Notes under the pieces: generated by a model | What the model saw: only the letters and a program-made list of their open reading frames with translations | The model's database searches: none | Told to the model about the DNA's origin: nothing | Position numbers and translations under genes: made by a program | Source: Bdellovibrionales bacterium | Lineage (GTDB): Bacteria > Bdellovibrionota > Bacteriovoracia > Bacteriovoracales > Bacteriovoracaceae | Direction: 5' to 3' | Length of the DNA: 64,000 nt | Assembly (NCBI GenBank): GCA_018646675.1 | Contig: JABGUH010000046.1 | Span: 62,001-126,000 of the forward strand | Part shown: positions 9,203 through 18,241 of the stretch, piece by piece | Layout: the number at the start of each line of letters is the position of its first letter | How positions within the stretch are numbered: the first letter of the stretch is position 1

Positions 9203-10172
9203 CTTCACCTGACCCACCTGGTGTTTTTTCTTCTTTTTCCTGTTGCTCACTCTCTGTCGCTATGCCTTGGTCTTCTTGTATATTCTCAACTTCTCCTTCA
9301 GAACTTTCTGACTGTTGCTGTTGCTCAGGAGTATTTTGATCAACCTCTGCTACCAAATTCGAATTATCGCCACCCTGTAAGCCAACTGATTCAAATAGTT
9401 TGTCAAGAGCATTAAACTGTTTGGGGAGAGAGGCATTTATAATGCCATTTTCAGACTCGACAATTATCCCTGGCCCCTCCAGACCATAATCTAGTTCAAC
9501 TCGGACATTAGAGATATCTCCCAGCTTGCTCTGCAAAGCTTCCAACACTTCCGGCATCTTATCAAAATCACTATGTTTTACCTTGATTAGGACATCACGT
9601 TTTGCCTGTAGCTCTAAAAGTACCTTCTCCAACAGTCGATGCAGATACTCTCCATCATCACTTAGTTCACGAAGAATAACCCATTTCGTTAGATTTCTGA
9701 CCAACTGATAGATCTGCTGCTTTTGGTTGGCAATTAACTCCTCTTCTTTACGAATAACCTCTGAGATCATCATAGACAAAAATCCAATTTTCTCCTCCGC
9801 AACGGCCTTCGTCTGTGCAAATATTTCCTCGCGACCGGAAGCAATTCCTTGCTGATGACCGCGATTAAAAGCCTCTTCCTCAATCTTGGCAACCCGACAG
9901 GCTACCTCGTATTTTACACGCTCCTGATACTCCTGCTCTTCCTGATCAACGGCACCTAGATGTAGCTTTACAATTGGAGATACGGTGAAATCACCCGTAG
10001 CCCCTTTTAAAAGTTGATCTCGAACTTGCTGTTCATCTCTCTGTTTTGCCTCTCCAACTCGTAGCTCAGTCAACTCAAATTTAGTTGTAGTTCCGGAATA
10101 ATTAGTTGTCTGAGCGCCCAGCGCATTGAATTCATATTCATTAATATCCAACTGCTTAATCCCTTCCGACAT
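9189..10172 (-). CDS. fliH: Flagellar assembly protein FliH with acidic tail
   Basis: FliH is the peripheral stator of the flagellar export ATPase; it binds FliI and docks it at the C-ring. The 327-residue protein has a coiled-coil middle (YQERVKYEVACRVAKIEEEA, then the GxxxG-like region NRGHQQGIASGREE). The C-terminal domain resembles the ATP-synthase E-subunit/FliH fold (WVILRELSDDGEYLHRLLEK; later VELDYGLEGPGIIVE). It carries an unusual acidic Gln/Glu-rich tail of about 50 residues not typical of FliH. The start is ATG 10172 with SD AGAGGA; a GTG six codons upstream is less likely. Confidence 0.9.
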   Translation of the reverse strand: MSEGIKQLDINEYEFNALGAQTTNYSGTTTKFELTELRVGEAKQRDEQQVRDQLLKGATGDFTVSPIVKLHLGAVDQEEQEYQERVKYEVACRVAKIEEEAFNRGHQQGIASGREEIFAQTKAVAEEKIGFLSMMISEVIRKEEELIANQKQQIYQLVRNLTKWVILRELSDDGEYLHRLLEKVLLELQAKRDVLIKVKHSDFDKMPEVLEALQSKLGDISNVRVELDYGLEGPGIIVESENGIINASLPKQFNALDKLFESVGLQGGDNSNLVAEVDQNTPEQQQQSESSEGEVENIQEDQGIATESEQQEKEEKTPGGSGEDEQE

Positions 10173-10221
10173 TTTTCCTCTAAGCAACACAAACTCCTTT
10201 TGTTAGGCTGCCACTGGTAGG

Positions 10222-11256
10222 CTATACCAGTTGATCTCCATCTCCACCGCGTGAAATAAACGCCTTCCCTTGTGACTCCAAGTCCTTCGCCTTCTGGACA
10301 ACCGAACTCTGTGCCTTCTCCACATCTGAAAGCTTGGTTGGTCCAAGTGCCTCCAAATCTTCCTTGAGCAGAGTTGCAGCACGGTTGGACATATTCTTGA
10401 ACAGCTTGGCCTTGACCTCTTCAGGACAAGTTTTAAGAGCAACAACCAATATATTGTTATCAACTTCTTTAAGAATATTCTGAACACCTTTGTCATCAAC
10501 AAAGACCAGATCTTCAAAGACGAACATCAGCTTGCGAATCTCTTCTGCCAGCTCAGGATCCTTCTCCTCCACTCTCGTCATAATATTCTTCTCAGCATTC
10601 TTATTCATCAAGTTGAGCATATCAGCGATTGGCTCAACGCCACCTAGCTGATTAGTATCAATTGAGCCAAGTGTTGAAAGCTCAGTTTTCAATACATCAT
10701 CTAGCTGAGAGATTAGTTCTGGCGATACATAGTCCAGATTAGCAACTCTCAATACAACTTCTGCCTGCAGCCCCTCAGGCAATCGACGCAACACATCTAC
10801 CTTTCGCTCTGCCGAGAGATGGGCGACGATCAAGGCGATCGTCTGCGGATGCTCATTGATCAAGAAGTTGGCCAATGTTCTGGTATCAACCAGTTCCAAA
10901 GATTCAAGGGTGTTGGCATGGCCAACATCGACAATTTGTCCAAGTAACTGTTTGGCCCGATCCTCACCTAGGGCATTAATAATAAAGTCTCGTCCTTTGT
11001 TATCGGAGAATAGCAGTTCTGCGTTCTCGTTCAAGGCCGCATAGAAATCCTCCAAAACCTTCTTGACCACCCAAATTGGTGATTTTCGTAGGTTGGCCAT
11101 GCCATTGATCATCCGCTTAACATCGTTATCCCGCATAAACTCGAAAATTAGATTGGAAGTTGAAACTCCAAGAGTACTAAGCAAGATTGCCGACTTCTCC
11201 TGTCCTGACATTAGGGCATATTCGACTTCAGGATCTAGGGTACTATCTAAGGCCAC
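10222..11256 (-). CDS. fliG: Flagellar motor switch protein FliG
   Basis: FliG forms the rotor ring that meets the stator and sets rotation direction. The 344-residue protein shows the three-domain layout. The N-terminal part opens with LMSGQEKSAILLSTLG; the middle domain holds the EHPQT-type motif (NEHPQTIALIVAHLSAERK, about residue 134); the C-terminal domain contains the torque-helix charges around VEEKDPELAEEIRKLMFVFE. The GTG start at 11256 has SD AAGGAG seven bases upstream. Length and order (fliF-fliG-fliH) are typical. Confidence 0.96.
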   Translation of the reverse strand: MALDSTLDPEVEYALMSGQEKSAILLSTLGVSTSNLIFEFMRDNDVKRMINGMANLRKSPIWVVKKVLEDFYAALNENAELLFSDNKGRDFIINALGEDRAKQLLGQIVDVGHANTLESLELVDTRTLANFLINEHPQTIALIVAHLSAERKVDVLRRLPEGLQAEVVLRVANLDYVSPELISQLDDVLKTELSTLGSIDTNQLGGVEPIADMLNLMNKNAEKNIMTRVEEKDPELAEEIRKLMFVFEDLVFVDDKGVQNILKEVDNNILVVALKTCPEEVKAKLFKNMSNRAATLLKEDLEALGPTKLSDVEKAQSSVVQKAKDLESQGKAFISRGGDGDQLV

Positions 11257-11284
11257 GTGAGCGCTCCTTGTTTAAAAGCTAAGT

Positions 11285-12973
11285 TTAAGCTATCTCTTTA
11301 TCTGCTTCAGCAGAGTGGATCATCTCATGCAGAACTTGCGCTGCCTTTGATGGGTCCGCCTCTACCAATGATATTATTTTTTCCTTTAACATATTACCTT
11401 CAATCTTCTCCGGATTGAGCTTCTCCTCAAGTTGAGGCAGAGCATCTTCCAGTCCCGGTAATTTCTGATTGGCTTGTACTTTTTCCAGTTCCGCCAAGGT
11501 TTTTGGGAGAAAATCTTCAACAGACTCGACGGTATTATCAGTCACCCATTGAACAAATGGTTTAACCACCAAGAAGAAAAACAGTGAAATGGTAAATCCA
11601 ACCGCCAGATATTTCACAATATTTTTAATCAGTTCACGATTCTCTCGCTCACGCATCATCATCTCGGATGCAGCAAGATCTTCCTGAGCAAACTCCATGT
11701 TCTTAATTACAACCTGGTCTCCCCGTTTCAAATTTATGCCTAGCGCCGAGACAACAATCGCCTGAAAGTTTGCTAGATCACTACTGGGCCACTCCTCATA
11801 CTGAGTCTGTTGACGGCCATCCTCGCCGACAATCGCCTTTCCTTTTGCATCGACTGCCGGTACGCGCTTGCCATCAATCATCACCGCAACATTGATACTT
11901 TTAACCCCAGCAACCGGTTGTTTCGTCCTGGTCACACGAGATGGAACAGAGTAGTTTCTCGTTGATAGATCCTTATTAACGTTATTTTTAGTTTCAGGTA
12001 CTCCAGGTTGTGGCGTTTCGGACGGCAGGTTACTTCTTGCCCCGGGTATTCCCTGGGGGGATGGCCGACTCCCATTCGCCTTCTGGGAGTGTTTGACCTC
12101 TGATATAACTGCTTTTGTCTCGTCATCGAATTTAGTTTCGGTCGTCACAGATTGTGAGAAGTCCATATTGACAGCAACCTTGGCAATTACCTTACCGGCC
12201 CCGACAACCTTGGCCAGAATTTCTTCAACTTGATGTTCATATTGGCGATTCATTTTTGACGCTAACGCCATACGATTTGCAGTATTGGCTGTCAGCGGAT
12301 CACCAATATTATCTGAAAGTTTTTTACCGCGACTATTTAGTATCACCACATGCTCAGGACGCATTGCTTCAACTGAAGAAGATACAAGTGACGCAATTCC
12401 CTTTATCTCATTCTCAGTTAATGTAACACCGCGATCCAGATCTAATACAACTGATGCCGTTGGAGCCTTTTTCTCACTAACAAATGGACTCGATTCAGGT
12501 ATGGTCAGATGGACTCTGGCACGCTTCACACCTTTAATATAACGAATGGTTTTAACCAGCTCCCCTTCAATTGCCCGCTGCTTATTTACTCTCTGAACAA
12601 AAGTGGTCGTTCCAAAGGATTGATTATCAAAAACCTCATAACCGACCGTACCACTAAAGGTAACTCCCATCTTAGCCAACTCTAACCGCCAGATATCCAC
12701 TAGTTCTTCGGGAACCATGATCGTCTTACCATTATCATCTAATTGATATGTGATCTTTTTCTCTTCTAGTAGTCTCGCAATTTGCGTAGAGTCTTCATTA
12801 GTTAAATCGGTATAGAGTACCTCAAATCTAGTTTTCGATGCCCAGATACCAATTCCCATAAATCCCGCCAGAATACCCAGAATAAGGACGATTACCCCTA
12901 GTCTGCGTACCCCATCAAGCCTTAGGTAGAACTCTTGTAAATTTGCTACCACCTTTTCCAATAATTCTTGCAA
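11285..12973 (-). CDS. fliF: Flagellar MS-ring protein FliF
   Basis: FliF forms the MS ring in the inner membrane that nucleates flagellum assembly. The 562-residue protein has two membrane segments (about 24-44 and 451-475). Between them is the YscJ/FliF ring-building region (ALASKMNRQYEHQVEEIL, VHLTIPESSPFVSEKK). A cytoplasmic C-terminal tail binds FliG. The start is TTG at 12973 with a strong SD AGGAGG seven bases upstream. Neighbours fliE and fliG confirm the assignment. Confidence 0.96.
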   Translation of the reverse strand: MQELLEKVVANLQEFYLRLDGVRRLGVIVLILGILAGFMGIGIWASKTRFEVLYTDLTNEDSTQIARLLEEKKITYQLDDNGKTIMVPEELVDIWRLELAKMGVTFSGTVGYEVFDNQSFGTTTFVQRVNKQRAIEGELVKTIRYIKGVKRARVHLTIPESSPFVSEKKAPTASVVLDLDRGVTLTENEIKGIASLVSSSVEAMRPEHVVILNSRGKKLSDNIGDPLTANTANRMALASKMNRQYEHQVEEILAKVVGAGKVIAKVAVNMDFSQSVTTETKFDDETKAVISEVKHSQKANGSRPSPQGIPGARSNLPSETPQPGVPETKNNVNKDLSTRNYSVPSRVTRTKQPVAGVKSINVAVMIDGKRVPAVDAKGKAIVGEDGRQQTQYEEWPSSDLANFQAIVVSALGINLKRGDQVVIKNMEFAQEDLAASEMMMRERENRELIKNIVKYLAVGFTISLFFFLVVKPFVQWVTDNTVESVEDFLPKTLAELEKVQANQKLPGLEDALPQLEEKLNPEKIEGNMLKEKIISLVEADPSKAAQVLHEMIHSAEADKEIA

Positions 12974-13007
12974 AAAGCGCCTCCTAATTATCTAGTACAG
13001 ATCTAAA

Positions 13008-13373
13008 TTAGACCTGCATCTTCATTACTTCACGGTAAGCATCAATAACCTTGAGTCTCACCTGGTTCATTGTTCTAAACGCGATATCTGCCCGCTCAAC
13101 CGCCAGCATTGTTTCATGCAAATTTTTGCTCTTTCCTGTCGCTAATTTTTGCATCGCCAGATTGGCATCTTCTTGCAAACGATTTACCTCACCAATAGAC
13201 TGAGCTAAAACCTCTCCAAAAGTTTTGGTCGGAGCAACGGAATCCAATTTGCCTGGATCAAGAACTTCTGGTTTAAATGGCTGGGCAATCTCCAGATCCG
13301 CGCTTTTTACCCAGTCACGACTGTTATAATTGCTTAACAGATTATTCATTGATCCTACATTTTCTATCGACAT
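13008..13373 (-). CDS. fliE: Flagellar hook-basal body protein FliE
   Basis: FliE joins the MS ring to the proximal rod. The 121-residue product has the FliE C-terminal signature: FGEVLAQSIGEVNRLQEDAN, then the ATGKSKNLHETMLAVERAD stretch and a closing segment FRTMNQVRLKVIDAYREVMK. The first 35-40 residues are longer and less conserved than in the E. coli protein. The ATG at 13373 has SD AGGAGG. It is located between flgC and fliF as usual. Confidence 0.94.
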   Translation of the reverse strand: MSIENVGSMNNLLSNYNSRDWVKSADLEIAQPFKPEVLDPGKLDSVAPTKTFGEVLAQSIGEVNRLQEDANLAMQKLATGKSKNLHETMLAVERADIAFRTMNQVRLKVIDAYREVMKMQV

Positions 13374-13402
13374 CCATTACCTCCTTGCGAGCGGCAGCTT
13401 AT

Positions 13403-13840
13403 TTAGCGCCCAATCTCTAACGCTTTCAGCGCCATCTGCTTAGTTGTATTCATTGCCGTAATATTAGCTTCATAACTTCTTGATGCAGCAATCATATTAG
13501 CCATCTCAACCATTACATTGATGTTCGGGTACGCAACATAACCGCGCTCATCTGCATCTGGATGACTCGGCTCATACTTCAAAATAGGCGGAGTATTAGT
13601 TGAGATCACCTCTGTAGCATGTACGGTTTTAGCATTGGCATCAATTTCACCTTCGAGAATATCGGCAAAGCTTTCACGTGCAGGCTCGGAACCAAAAGCC
13701 ACCTCTTTTTTGCGATATGGCCCCCCTTCAGCTGTCCGGGTGGTCTGAGCGTTGGCAATATTACTGGAGATAGCCTCCATCCGCTTTTTATTTGCGGCCA
13801 AGCCAGATGAGCTAATCCTTAAACTAGTTAACAGATCCAA
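13403..13840 (-). CDS. flgC: Flagellar basal-body rod protein FlgC
   Basis: FlgC is a proximal rod subunit. The 145-residue protein has the rod-family N-terminal signature (SLRISSSGLAANKKRMEAIS, then SNIANAQTTRT), the internal YVAYPNINVMVEMANMI segment typical of FlgC, and the C-terminal amphipathic helix (RSYEANITAMNTTKQMALKA). The start is TTG 13840 with SD AAGGAG. It follows flgB by ten bases. Confidence 0.96.
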   Translation of the reverse strand: MDLLTSLRISSSGLAANKKRMEAISSNIANAQTTRTAEGGPYRKKEVAFGSEPARESFADILEGEIDANAKTVHATEVISTNTPPILKYEPSHPDADERGYVAYPNINVMVEMANMIAASRSYEANITAMNTTKQMALKALEIGR

Positions 13841-13850
13841 ATCTCACTCC

Positions 13851-14258
13851 TTAACGATCAGAATTAACGATATACTTTTTTAATCCCATCTTTTTATTCA
13901 ACAGCTGCACCATGGCATCATAGAGAATTTTATTCTCTGTCATTAACGCCATCTCATTGGCGCGATCCACAGTGTTGCCATCCTCACTTATCACTCCATT
14001 TGGGTCTTGATAGATTTCTGGCTGCAAATTATTAAAACCGCCGCCACCAACATTAAAATGCTCTCTCTCTGTCACATTGAGATTTTGCAATTTATCAATG
14101 TTAATCGCCCGTGCTAAAGCCTCTTCAAAATCTATTCTCTTCGCCTTGTAACCAGGCGTCTCCGCATTAGCGATATTGCTGGTAATCAACTCCTGACGCA
14201 TCTGCCGAAAATTCAGTGATGCTAACAAGGTTTTAACCGTAGTATCGTCTATCTTCAC
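13851..14258 (-). CDS. flgB: Flagellar basal-body rod protein FlgB
   Basis: FlgB is a proximal rod subunit. The 135-residue protein has the rod signature (NFRQMRQELITSNIANAETP, then GYKAKRIDFEEAL) and the FlgB C-terminal motif (NTVDRANEMALMTENKILYD). The start is GTG 14258 with SD AGGAG. It begins 12 bases after the degenerate sigma-54 activator gene ends, so the regulator is apparently cotranscribed with the rod genes it precedes. Confidence 0.95.
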   Translation of the reverse strand: MKIDDTTVKTLLASLNFRQMRQELITSNIANAETPGYKAKRIDFEEALARAINIDKLQNLNVTEREHFNVGGGGFNNLQPEIYQDPNGVISEDGNTVDRANEMALMTENKILYDAMVQLLNKKMGLKKYIVNSDR

Positions 14259-14270
14259 CCCGAACTCCTA

Positions 14271-15206
14271 CTATCTTAAATTTACAAAATATGAGCTACC
14301 ACCATTGCGGTACTCATTAATTTTGTTTCTGAGTGTCCGAATAGAGACACCTAGAATTTTTGCTGCCTGGGTACGATTCTCACTGGTGTGAATCAGCGCC
14401 TTTTTAATTAACAGCTTCTCTGCATCCTTGATAGACATCAAGCGAATTCCATCGTTGTCATCAAGCGATATACTCGTGACCGCACTTTTATTACCAATGG
14501 TGAGGTGTTCTGTAGTCAGAATTTCCTCCTCTCCACAGTTGTCTAAGGATGAACAAATAACACTTTTTAATTCTTCAATGTTATGCGTCCAATAGTGTTC
14601 AAGGATTTTATCCATCACATCTTCGCCCAGCGTAATTGTCCGCCCATCCAAATGCTCTGTAACCAAAAGCCTTGCCATCTCTTCTAAGTCAGTGATGCGA
14701 TCACGTAGAGGTGGCAGAGTGATTTGATTAGCTGTAACGAGTGTGAACAATCCACGATAGAAGCGACTACCCCCAACTAACTTAGAAAGATTTTTGGTGG
14801 TGGTGGCAATAATTCTAATATCAATATCAAAATCATCAAGTTGAGTTAATATCTTATGTAAGCGCTTTTGAAAATCATCTTCCAAACTATCAATATTTGC
14901 AAAGATCACCGTACCGCGATTAGCACTCTCCAGTACTCCCTTATTAAAGCGACCACTCTCTTGATCACGAAACCCAAGAATTTGATTCTCAACTTCACCA
15001 GGTTCCTGGGCACAATCCACTACTGCAACCGCCTCACTAGCACGATTGGAATTTTGGTGAATATACCTTCCCAGGGATTTCTTTCCAATTCCTACCTCGC
15101 CGGCAATCAAAACAGGTGATTTTGTGACTGAAACATTTCTAGCGATCGCTAGAGAGCGTTGAACTTTTGGATCTTTACCGAACAATGTAACATTTACCAT
15201 ATCCAT
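14271..15206 (-). CDS. Degenerate sigma-54 activator-like AAA+ protein with Fis-type HTH
   Basis: The 311-residue protein aligns by eye with the central AAA+ domain of NtrC/FlgR-type enhancer-binding proteins. Walker A is GEVGIGKKS (residues 36-44) and the sensor-II-side motif is LPPLRDRITDLEEMA (about 164-178). A C-terminal Fis HTH (NRTQAAKILGVSIRTLRNK) completes it. No receiver or GAF domain precedes the AAA+ domain. The GAFTGA loop that contacts sigma-54 is missing where it should lie (between LGF at 79 and GRF at 85). The Walker B Asp-Glu is replaced (GTVIFANID). It is therefore unlikely to remodel sigma-54 holoenzyme in the usual way. The start has SD AGGAGG. Confidence 0.85.
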   Translation of the reverse strand: MDMVNVTLFGKDPKVQRSLAIARNVSVTKSPVLIAGEVGIGKKSLGRYIHQNSNRASEAVAVVDCAQEPGEVENQILGFRDQESGRFNKGVLESANRGTVIFANIDSLEDDFQKRLHKILTQLDDFDIDIRIIATTTKNLSKLVGGSRFYRGLFTLVTANQITLPPLRDRITDLEEMARLLVTEHLDGRTITLGEDVMDKILEHYWTHNIEELKSVICSSLDNCGEEEILTTEHLTIGNKSAVTSISLDDNDGIRLMSIKDAEKLLIKKALIHTSENRTQAAKILGVSIRTLRNKINEYRNGGSSYFVNLR

Positions 15207-15239
15207 TTGACCTCCTGTCAGTTGGACCCCTTCCTGGGA

Positions 15240-17951
15240 CTATATTGTTTTATTTTTTATCTCTAAAAACGTTAATTCCGATCTAGCTAATTCACGAATA
15301 TATGATGAAACCTCCTTATCATCAGATAGTTGACGCAATATTTTACGCCCCTCTTTCTCCTTATCAATTTTAATCAATGTCGTTCCTAAAATCAGACTAG
15401 TCCTATCCCGATAGACAGACTTTGAAAATTTTTTCTGAAATCGTATAATTTCACTCTCCAGCAACAAACGAGTTTTTGTATCACTCTCACCTGCCATCAT
15501 CTCTACCCGTAAATATGCGACTCTCTCCAGCACCTGGCTTAGTATTCCGCTTTTATCTTTCATTTTGTCTACATTTCGTAAGACAACTTCAGACACACGC
15601 ATAAATTTCTTGTACCGCTTTGAACGATAGAGAGAATCCAGATAGCCATCAATCAACATTGCTGTTTCCTGACTATCCAGCACCCACTGTGGAGCCTCAT
15701 GAGCGAAGTAGCTCTCAAACTTTCTAATCGCAGTGGGTAATTTTTCAAGTTTGTAATTAATTAAGCCACTATAGTAGTCAAACTTATCTGACTTACGTCC
15801 ACTCTTAATTAGTGATTGTAATTCTGCCAATGCCCCATCCCACTCTTTCTCCGCAATTCTTTTAAGAACATTTAACTCACCCAAAACTCCAGCCACATTA
15901 ATCTTCTCAACTCTTTTTACCCAGATGGGATATGTTTTAGGTGGGCTCTCCTTTAAATCAACAATTGATTGGTAAGCTCGCTGATACCCTTTGGTCAATT
16001 TTATCCCAAGGTAGGAGCGTGCTACGATGAAATTAAGATATGTATCCATTAGTACCTTATCAATATATCTATCTTTAAATACTTCCCATGTTTTAATCAC
16101 CGTTGAATAACGTCCATTACGAAAATTTTTGTCAATAATACCATATACAATTTCTGCTCCATCACCATGGAATATACGTGATACTGACGGCCGAATTGTT
16201 GCTAGCGGTACCGCATTTAAATATGTCAAGGCCTTACCCCACTTCTGGTCAACCAGATAGGAGCGCAATCTTACTAGCCATAAGAGTGTTTTCAGATCGC
16301 CACCCAATTTCTGACGCTGTAGCTCATCAATATTTAGAAATGATCTAACTTCCAGATCCTGAGGCGTAGTCTTAAGTTTTCGAATAGTGCGTAGGGCAAC
16401 ATAACGCAATCTTGCCTCATAGTTAATCCTAAAATCCTGCGAACGGTTAATTGCATTGTGATATAGCTCCAGTGTTTGATCTATATCTCTATCTAAAATT
16501 TCGTAGGAAAGGGCAACACGTAGACGAGCATCCGCCGCTCTCGTTATCATAGAGTTTTCATGTATAAACTGATCAAAATATTTTACAGCAGATTGATAGC
16601 GCCCAATGCGAAAAAAGGCCTCACCTATATTAAACAGAATTGCAGGATTGACAGGGCTGGCCAGCACCATATTTCTGGTCATCTCTTTATATCTGGATAT
16701 TACTTTTTTAGGACGATTCAACTTTAATAGCACAAACAATTCATACGCCATCGTTAATTGACGAGGAAGCAGCTGCTGTACTGCCTTGTCACCGATGACC
16801 TCTTTTAGTGAATCCAATTGCCCATTATGGGCCAAGTTGACCAGTATTAATTCCAGCGCTTTTTTAGCCCCGGGTTTATCTTTATTTTCCTGGCCGGCAA
16901 CATAGAAGCTCTTGGAGTAGTTTAGAGCTTGAACATAGTCTTGTTGTTCCATGAAATATGCAATTAAGTATTTATATATTGCACGCTGTTGTTGATAGTT
17001 ATCGGGTCGTTCAACAATAGTGGTCAAAATAGAGATGGCATTTTTGGGGGTCTCAGAATTCTTTCTCTCTTCTAGATTAATGCGAATTAATGCATTTGCC
17101 TTTAGGTATGATAAATAGTTACGACTTTTTTTGTCACCATACTTTGTCTGATACAACTGGATTGATTTATACATCAATCCCCACTTTTTTCGTCGATAAA
17201 GGTTAAGTGTTAACTGTAAATGTGCCTCGCTCTCATTCTTTTCAAACTGCCGGTTGGTAAGTGGATAGAAATATTCCGGAGTCTTCCGTTTTAGGTTAAT
17301 CAGAGTTTCCAAGTGTGGTCGATAGGCTGGATAGTCCCAGATAATCGGGGCCCCATATCGAAAATCACGATAGGAGGCGGAACTACGGCTATGATGTATT
17401 TTTCTCTGCTGACTCTTTTTACTAAGTGCTTTACTACGTTTAACACTCTTCTTCTTACTCCTCTTAGCCAATGCGATTGCAGCCTTAGATGCAATCTTTA
17501 ATTTCATAGCAACATCTTGTCGTCTTTTATTCAGTACCGTCTGATCCAACCAGAAATCAATTATCATCTGTCCTGAGCTGTCATTATAAAAGGAGAAGAT
17601 ATCAACAAAATCATTTGCCAAGGGAATCTCTAACTCAATACCATTGCCGCTGCGACGCTTACTATATTTTTTTATCTCCCCAAGATAAATTTCTGATCCA
17701 CTCCTAGCATTTTTTCCACTTAAGTCCTTATTTAACTGCTCCATTAGCTCTAGGTCTTGAGACTTAATCAGCAGACGATCACCTAATGATGAGACTAGCA
17801 GAGCATTCCTTTGTGATTTTAATTTCCAACGTAGATGAGTTTTTAGTTTTTGAGTGGATAATACGGAGGCATATATAGATGATGTTTGCAGGCAAAAAAT
17901 TACCAGCAGTGTTGAGGCGAATGTCAAAAGTTTGATATTCTCTCTAGTCAT
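15240..17951 (-). CDS. Large secreted TPR-repeat protein at head of flagellar block
   Basis: The 903-residue protein has a signal peptide (1-28) and a beta-rich N-terminal region at about 30-145. That region could be AMIN-like (QMIIDFWLDQ), but this is uncertain. A strongly basic linker at about 150-190 follows, then several hundred helical residues with TPR character (for example FRIGRYQSAVKYFDQFIHEN). I recognise no enzyme motif. A periplasmic scaffold linked to the flagellum or envelope is inferred from its position 33 bases upstream of the activator-flgB genes. The leader contains a hairpin with a GGA loop and a second GGA motif near the start, which suggests CsrA control. Confidence 0.7.
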   Translation of the reverse strand: MTRENIKLLTFASTLLVIFCLQTSSIYASVLSTQKLKTHLRWKLKSQRNALLVSSLGDRLLIKSQDLELMEQLNKDLSGKNARSGSEIYLGEIKKYSKRRSGNGIELEIPLANDFVDIFSFYNDSSGQMIIDFWLDQTVLNKRRQDVAMKLKIASKAAIALAKRSKKKSVKRSKALSKKSQQRKIHHSRSSASYRDFRYGAPIIWDYPAYRPHLETLINLKRKTPEYFYPLTNRQFEKNESEAHLQLTLNLYRRKKWGLMYKSIQLYQTKYGDKKSRNYLSYLKANALIRINLEERKNSETPKNAISILTTIVERPDNYQQQRAIYKYLIAYFMEQQDYVQALNYSKSFYVAGQENKDKPGAKKALELILVNLAHNGQLDSLKEVIGDKAVQQLLPRQLTMAYELFVLLKLNRPKKVISRYKEMTRNMVLASPVNPAILFNIGEAFFRIGRYQSAVKYFDQFIHENSMITRAADARLRVALSYEILDRDIDQTLELYHNAINRSQDFRINYEARLRYVALRTIRKLKTTPQDLEVRSFLNIDELQRQKLGGDLKTLLWLVRLRSYLVDQKWGKALTYLNAVPLATIRPSVSRIFHGDGAEIVYGIIDKNFRNGRYSTVIKTWEVFKDRYIDKVLMDTYLNFIVARSYLGIKLTKGYQRAYQSIVDLKESPPKTYPIWVKRVEKINVAGVLGELNVLKRIAEKEWDGALAELQSLIKSGRKSDKFDYYSGLINYKLEKLPTAIRKFESYFAHEAPQWVLDSQETAMLIDGYLDSLYRSKRYKKFMRVSEVVLRNVDKMKDKSGILSQVLERVAYLRVEMMAGESDTKTRLLLESEIIRFQKKFSKSVYRDRTSLILGTTLIKIDKEKEGRKILRQLSDDKEVSSYIRELARSELTFLEIKNKTI

Positions 17952-17958
17952 CGAAGAA

Positions 17959-18035
17959 ACATCCTGTTCTTATGGGTCCGCTCGATCAAAACAGTTTGAC
18001 GGAGCATCCGCCGACTTCCTCATCCTAAGGAAGTC
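17959..18035 (-). promoter_or_regulatory. Possible CsrA-binding leader of the TPR gene
   Basis: Read on the minus strand, 18035-18013 forms an 8-bp perfect hairpin (GACTTCCT/AGGAAGTC) whose loop carries AGGATG. A second motif, ACAGGATGT, lies at 17967-17959, 8-16 bases before the ATG and overlapping the only SD-like AGGA. A hairpin-loop GGA plus a GGA at the ribosome site is the known arrangement of CsrA/RsmA targets. Confidence 0.35.
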
Positions 18036-18241
18036 TTTGCCTACCTAATATTCTACATTGTTTTGCAATCAGATAAAGGAATTTTTTTCTCATGGGATAA
18101 TTTTTCCCCGTTGGCATTTTGACACCAGGGCTAAATGCTTTTTTTTGGGTTGGTACATGACCATTTTGCTAAACTAGTGAGTGATTAGCGAAGAATATAT
18201 CGATTTGAATATAATTATGCTAGCAATAGACGATTCTGCGG

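Noticed and set aside
18120-18185. Possible sigma-54 promoter (TGGTAC...TTGCT) before the LysM/TPR gap
   Set aside because: GG and GC elements are separated by 14 bases rather than the required 10, and no neighbouring gene is oriented to use it.
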